In this document: positions 61,216 through 64,000 of the stretch, piece by piece
Layout of the letters: each line of letters begins with the position of its first letter
Position numbering within the stretch: position 1 is the stretch's first letter
From: Hevea brasiliensis
Taxonomy: Eukaryota > Streptophyta > Magnoliopsida > Malpighiales > Euphorbiaceae
Direction: 5' to 3'
DNA length: 64,000 nucleotides
Assembly (NCBI RefSeq): GCF_030052815.1
Contig: NC_079504.1
Coordinates: 84,632,249 to 84,696,248 of the forward strand
The notes under the pieces: generated by a model
The model's input: the letters and a program-made list of their open reading frames with translations, nothing else
Told to the model about the DNA's origin: nothing
Databases searched by the model: none
Position numbers and translations under genes: made by a program

Positions 61216-61570
61216 TAGAGTTTAGTGGATTTTGTGTTTTTAGTGTTAGGATATTTTGTTATTAACTTTGTTTGTGGAGTGTTGCTGTTTCAGGTTTTCA
61301 GAAAAAAAATTATGGTGTTACTATTCATCGACAGATTTTTGGTTGAATTTGGAGGACAACTTATAGTTATTTTGATGGAAACGACGTTCTGATCAAGACC
61401 AATGAATTATAATTCATTGGCCCCACCCTCTTAACGCCAAATTCGATTGTTTTCTAGGGTTTTGAGGCATTTTTCTATTTTTACTTTGATTTCTTTTTGT
61501 TTATTACAAGAACTTCTCAATTTGGTGAGATGATCTTTGATCCAGAAGTAGAAAAAAAACAACTAAATGG

Positions 61571-62539
61571 TTGAGAAAATTGGCTAAGCAAGCTAGGCAG
61601 ATTCCGAGTACATTTGAAGGAGTCCAATCTCCAAAGGAGTTAAGTTCATATTCGGATTTGGATTTAAATTTCGAAAACGAAACCATGGCTACTAGAACTT
61701 TGAAAGAGTTGGCTGCTTCTGATCTAAACCAACAGCCTTTGTGTATTCAATACCCTGCTTTAAATGTTGCTTTTGAGTTGAAATCTAGACTAATCCATTT
61801 GTTACCTAAGTTTCATGATCTTGCAGGTGGGGATCCATATAAGCATTTAAAAGAATTTCATGTTGTGTGTTCCAGCATGAAACCTCAAGGTGTTTCAGAG
61901 GATCAAATCAAGCTTTGAGTTTTTTCGTTCTCACTAAAAGGCACAGCTAAGGATTGGTTGTATTACCTTCCTTTCGGATCTGTTAACTCATGGAATGGGA
62001 TGAAGCAGATATTTTTAGAGAAGTATTTTCTTGCTTCCCGTGCTACCAATATAACAAAAGAAATTTGTGGCATTCGGCAGTACAATGGAGAGAGCTTATA
62101 TGAGTACTGGGAACGATTTAAGAAATTGTGTGCAAGCTGTCCCCATCATCAAATAAGTGAGCAGCTGTTGATTCAGTATTTCTATGAGGGATTTCTACCA
62201 ATGGATTGCAGTATGATAGATGCTGCCAGTAGAGAAACTTTGGTTGATAAGACACCAGATGAAGCAAAGAGGCTGATTGCTAACATGATAGCAAACTCTC
62301 AGTAGTTTGGAATGAGAATGGATCATGCACATAAGAAGGTTAATGAGGTAAGTACATCTAACCTTGAGAAACAGATTTCTGATTTAACTTCTTTAGTGAG
62401 GCAATTGGCTGTAGGGAACATGCAAACTATTAAGTTATGTGGAATTTGTTCAGGTTCGGGTCATGCTACTGACATGTGTCCTGCATTACAAGAGGATGAA
62501 TCAATGCAACATGCTAATGCAGTAGGACATTATGGATAG
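61571..62539 (+). pseudogene. gag: E4b gag with two in-frame stops
   Basis: One frame covers LAKQARQIPSTFEGVQSPKE, the gag core (LYEYWERFKKLCASCPHHQ; LLIQYFYEGFLPMD) and the knuckle CGICSGSGHATDMC. Stops at 61916 (TGA, where E4a has an Arg codon) and 62303 (TAG, where E4a has Gln) both fit C-to-T changes. It ends at 62537. The start is uncertain because homology extends upstream of the first ATG in frame. Confidence 0.87.
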
Positions 62540-63230
62540 CCACAACACAGGTATGATCCCTTTTCTAATACTTATAATCCAAGATGGCAGATCATCCCAA
62601 TCTGAGTTATGGGAATTAACCGGTGCAAAACCGATACCATCAGCAGAGACCACAAGTGAATCAACCACCTCCGCCTCCCTCAAATTAAGGATGTCACTTG
62701 ATGAAATTGTTAAGGCTTTGGCTAACAATACACAACAGTTTCAACAGGAGACCAAAAATAGCATTCAAAACATAGAGAGGCAGATTGGTCAGTTAGCCTC
62801 ATCTGTGAGTAAGCTGGAAGCTCAAGGTTCTAGAAAGCTTCCATCACAAACAGTCATGAACCCTAGAGAAAATGCGAGTGCTATACTATTGCGGAGTGGG
62901 AAAGAAGTTGATAACCAGACTCCACATGAGCCAATGAAAAAGAAAAAGCAAGGAGCAAAAGAGCCAAAAGAGTCTGAAGTTCCTGAAGTTGAGGTAAATA
63001 CTGAATCTAATTTGAATAAGGTTAATAATTATGTTCTTCCTCCATTCCCCTGCAGGTTAGCCAAGACGAAGAAAGAAGAATAAGAGAAAGAAATTTTGGA
63101 GACTTTCAGGAAGGTGGAGGTTAATATACCTTTACTTGATGCGATCAAACAAATTCCCAAGTATGCTAAATTCCTTAAGGAGTTATGCACTACAAAGCGC
63201 AAGTTGAGGAATAATGAGAAGATCAGTGTG
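62540..63230 (+). pseudogene. gag: E4b gag-protease linker
   Basis: Genuine homology starts near 62690: MSLDEIVKALANNTQQFQQE, then IERQIGQLASSVSKLEAQGS, NPRENASAILLRSGKE and a Lys/Glu-rich stretch to 63083. It is in a different frame from gag. The region 62540-62690 is read in a shifted frame. A stop follows at 63081, and the tail to 63230 carries IPKYAKFLKELCT-like codons in another frame. Confidence 0.75.
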
Positions 63231-63748
63231 GGGGAAAATGTGTCAGCATTAATTTAGCAAAAATTACGCCCTAAGTGTAAGGATCTAGGTTCGTTTTCTA
63301 TTCCCTGCAGAATAGGTGATTCTAAATTTGAATATGCAATGGCAGATTTGGGAGCATCTATTAATGTTATGTCAAATTCATTTTTTCAAACTTTAAATTT
63401 GGGTCCTTTGAAAGAAACCAGTGTCATTATTCAGTTAGCTGATCATTCTAATGCTTACCCATTAGGAGTAGTTGAAGATGTGTTGGTGTAGGTTGGAGGA
63501 TTGATTTTCCTGCCAATTTTTACATTTTGGATATGGAGGATGACAGTGCTCTCTCATCAAATTTAGCTTTGATTTTATTTGGAAGACCTTTCCTAAAAAC
63601 TGCCAAGACAAAAATTGATGTGGATGAGGGTACCTTAACTATGGAGTTTGATGGAGAGACTGTCAAATTTAATATCTTTGATGCCATGAAGTATCCTGCT
63701 GATGATCATTCTGTCTTTTCTATTAATGTTGTTGATACATTTGTGTAG
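63231..63748 (+). pseudogene. pol: E4b aspartic protease, frameshifted
   Basis: Motifs in order: SIPCRIGDSKFEYAMADLGA with catalytic D-L-G-A, YPLGVVEDVLV followed by a stop near 63489, then a frame change, and ILFGRPFLKTAKTKIDVDEG with a short acidic tail ending at 63748. It keeps a TLTMEF segment that E4a lacks. Confidence 0.85.
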
Positions 63749-64000
63749 GATGTGTTTGAGTTAAGCATGGAGGATGAGTTAGAATATAAGGCTGTTAGAC
63801 ATTATAACTTGAATTTGGATACTGCTGGTGTGGAAAAAAAATCACAATTGCATAAATTAGAGGAAATTTGCCTTAAGGCTTATGAAAATTCTAGGATCTA
63901 TAAAGAAAAGACAGGCATTTCATGATAAAATAAGGAAGCAGTTTGTGATTGGGTAAAAAGTTTTGTTATATAATTCCAGATTGAAGCTGATGCCTAGTAA
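63749..64000 (+). pseudogene. pol: E4b protease-integrase junction and integrase C-terminus
   Basis: After the protease tail, EDELEYKAVRHYNLNLDTAG runs straight into LEEICLKAYENSRIYKEK, which belongs at the integrase C-terminus. RT, RNase H and the DDE core should lie between but are absent. Relative to E4a, about 50 bases (63793-63843) are kept here and lost there. A frameshift and a stop occur near 63914-63955. Cut by the window end. Confidence 0.78.

Larger units (their letters stand above)
59489..64000 (+). mobile_element. E4b: Athila-like element, same family as E4a, 3' end cut by window
   Basis: LTR 59489-61189, primer site, gag, linker, protease, then directly the integrase C-terminus at 63770-64000, in the same order and with the same missing core as E4a. 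It is inserted, in opposite orientation, into the E4a 5' LTR; ACAAA (59484-59488) is the likely left target duplication. The 3' LTR is outside the window. Confidence 0.88.

Noticed and set aside
1..64000. tRNA or rRNA genes
   Set aside because: Only primer-binding sites complementary to tRNA 3' ends were found. No cloverleaf or rRNA-like sequence was recognised by eye.

Overview
The window looks like repeat-dense, probably heterochromatic DNA from a dicot-type plant nuclear genome. It is AT-rich and contains no intact host gene. Almost every base belongs to LTR retrotransposons, several nested inside one another. The species cannot be told from the sequence. Two lineages dominate. The first is chromodomain-bearing Ty3/gypsy elements of the Tekay/Del type, with very long LTRs (about 3.3-3.7 kb), an initiator-tRNA-Met primer site and gag-protease-RT-RNaseH-integrase-chromodomain order. 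The second is Athila-like Ty3/gypsy elements, with about 1.7 kb LTRs and a degenerate tRNA-Asp-like primer site. I call the Tekay LTRs of elements E1, E2 and E3 family A, and the related LTRs of the gag-only element and the two solo LTRs family B.

Left block (1-34386). E1 is a plus-strand Tekay element cut by the window edge; its internal part is 1-4127 and its 3' LTR is 4128-7812. It sits in an older unidentified LTR element X (7813-7903 and 30918-34386). X also received a minus-strand family-B solo LTR (7904-8936 plus 28827-30917, target duplication GTCTC). That solo LTR was later split by E3, a minus-strand Tekay element (8937-28821, duplication CAACC). E3's reverse transcriptase was in turn split by E3b, a gag-only non-autonomous minus-strand element (15165-23152). 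This is four insertion layers, each with recognisable termini.

Middle block (34387-37043). This is AT-rich sequence with diverged direct repeats, a decayed RNase H-like coding fragment on the minus strand (about 35860-36361), and an unidentified repeat that E2 interrupts.

Right block (37044-64000). E2 is a structurally complete plus-strand Tekay element (37044-52454, duplication AGGAC). Its gag carries a plus-strand family-B solo LTR (41886-45276). E2's pol is one reading frame with five in-frame stops and no frameshift seen. Next come a Tekay LTR fragment (52627-52947) and two Athila-like elements: E4a on the minus strand (52948-59488, continuing beyond the window) and E4b on the plus strand, inserted in E4a's 5' LTR (59489-64000, cut by the window). 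Both E4 copies run from protease directly into the integrase C-terminus, so RT, RNase H and the integrase core are missing at the same place.

The genes do not form a pathway; they are remains of retrotransposon gag-pol. The least explained signals are structural and non-coding: a short hairpin whose stem changes in a compensated way between family A and family B LTRs, trains of small hairpins a few hundred bases before it, and a repeated 'AGCTCAAGTTATG' module shared by Tekay and Athila-like LTRs.
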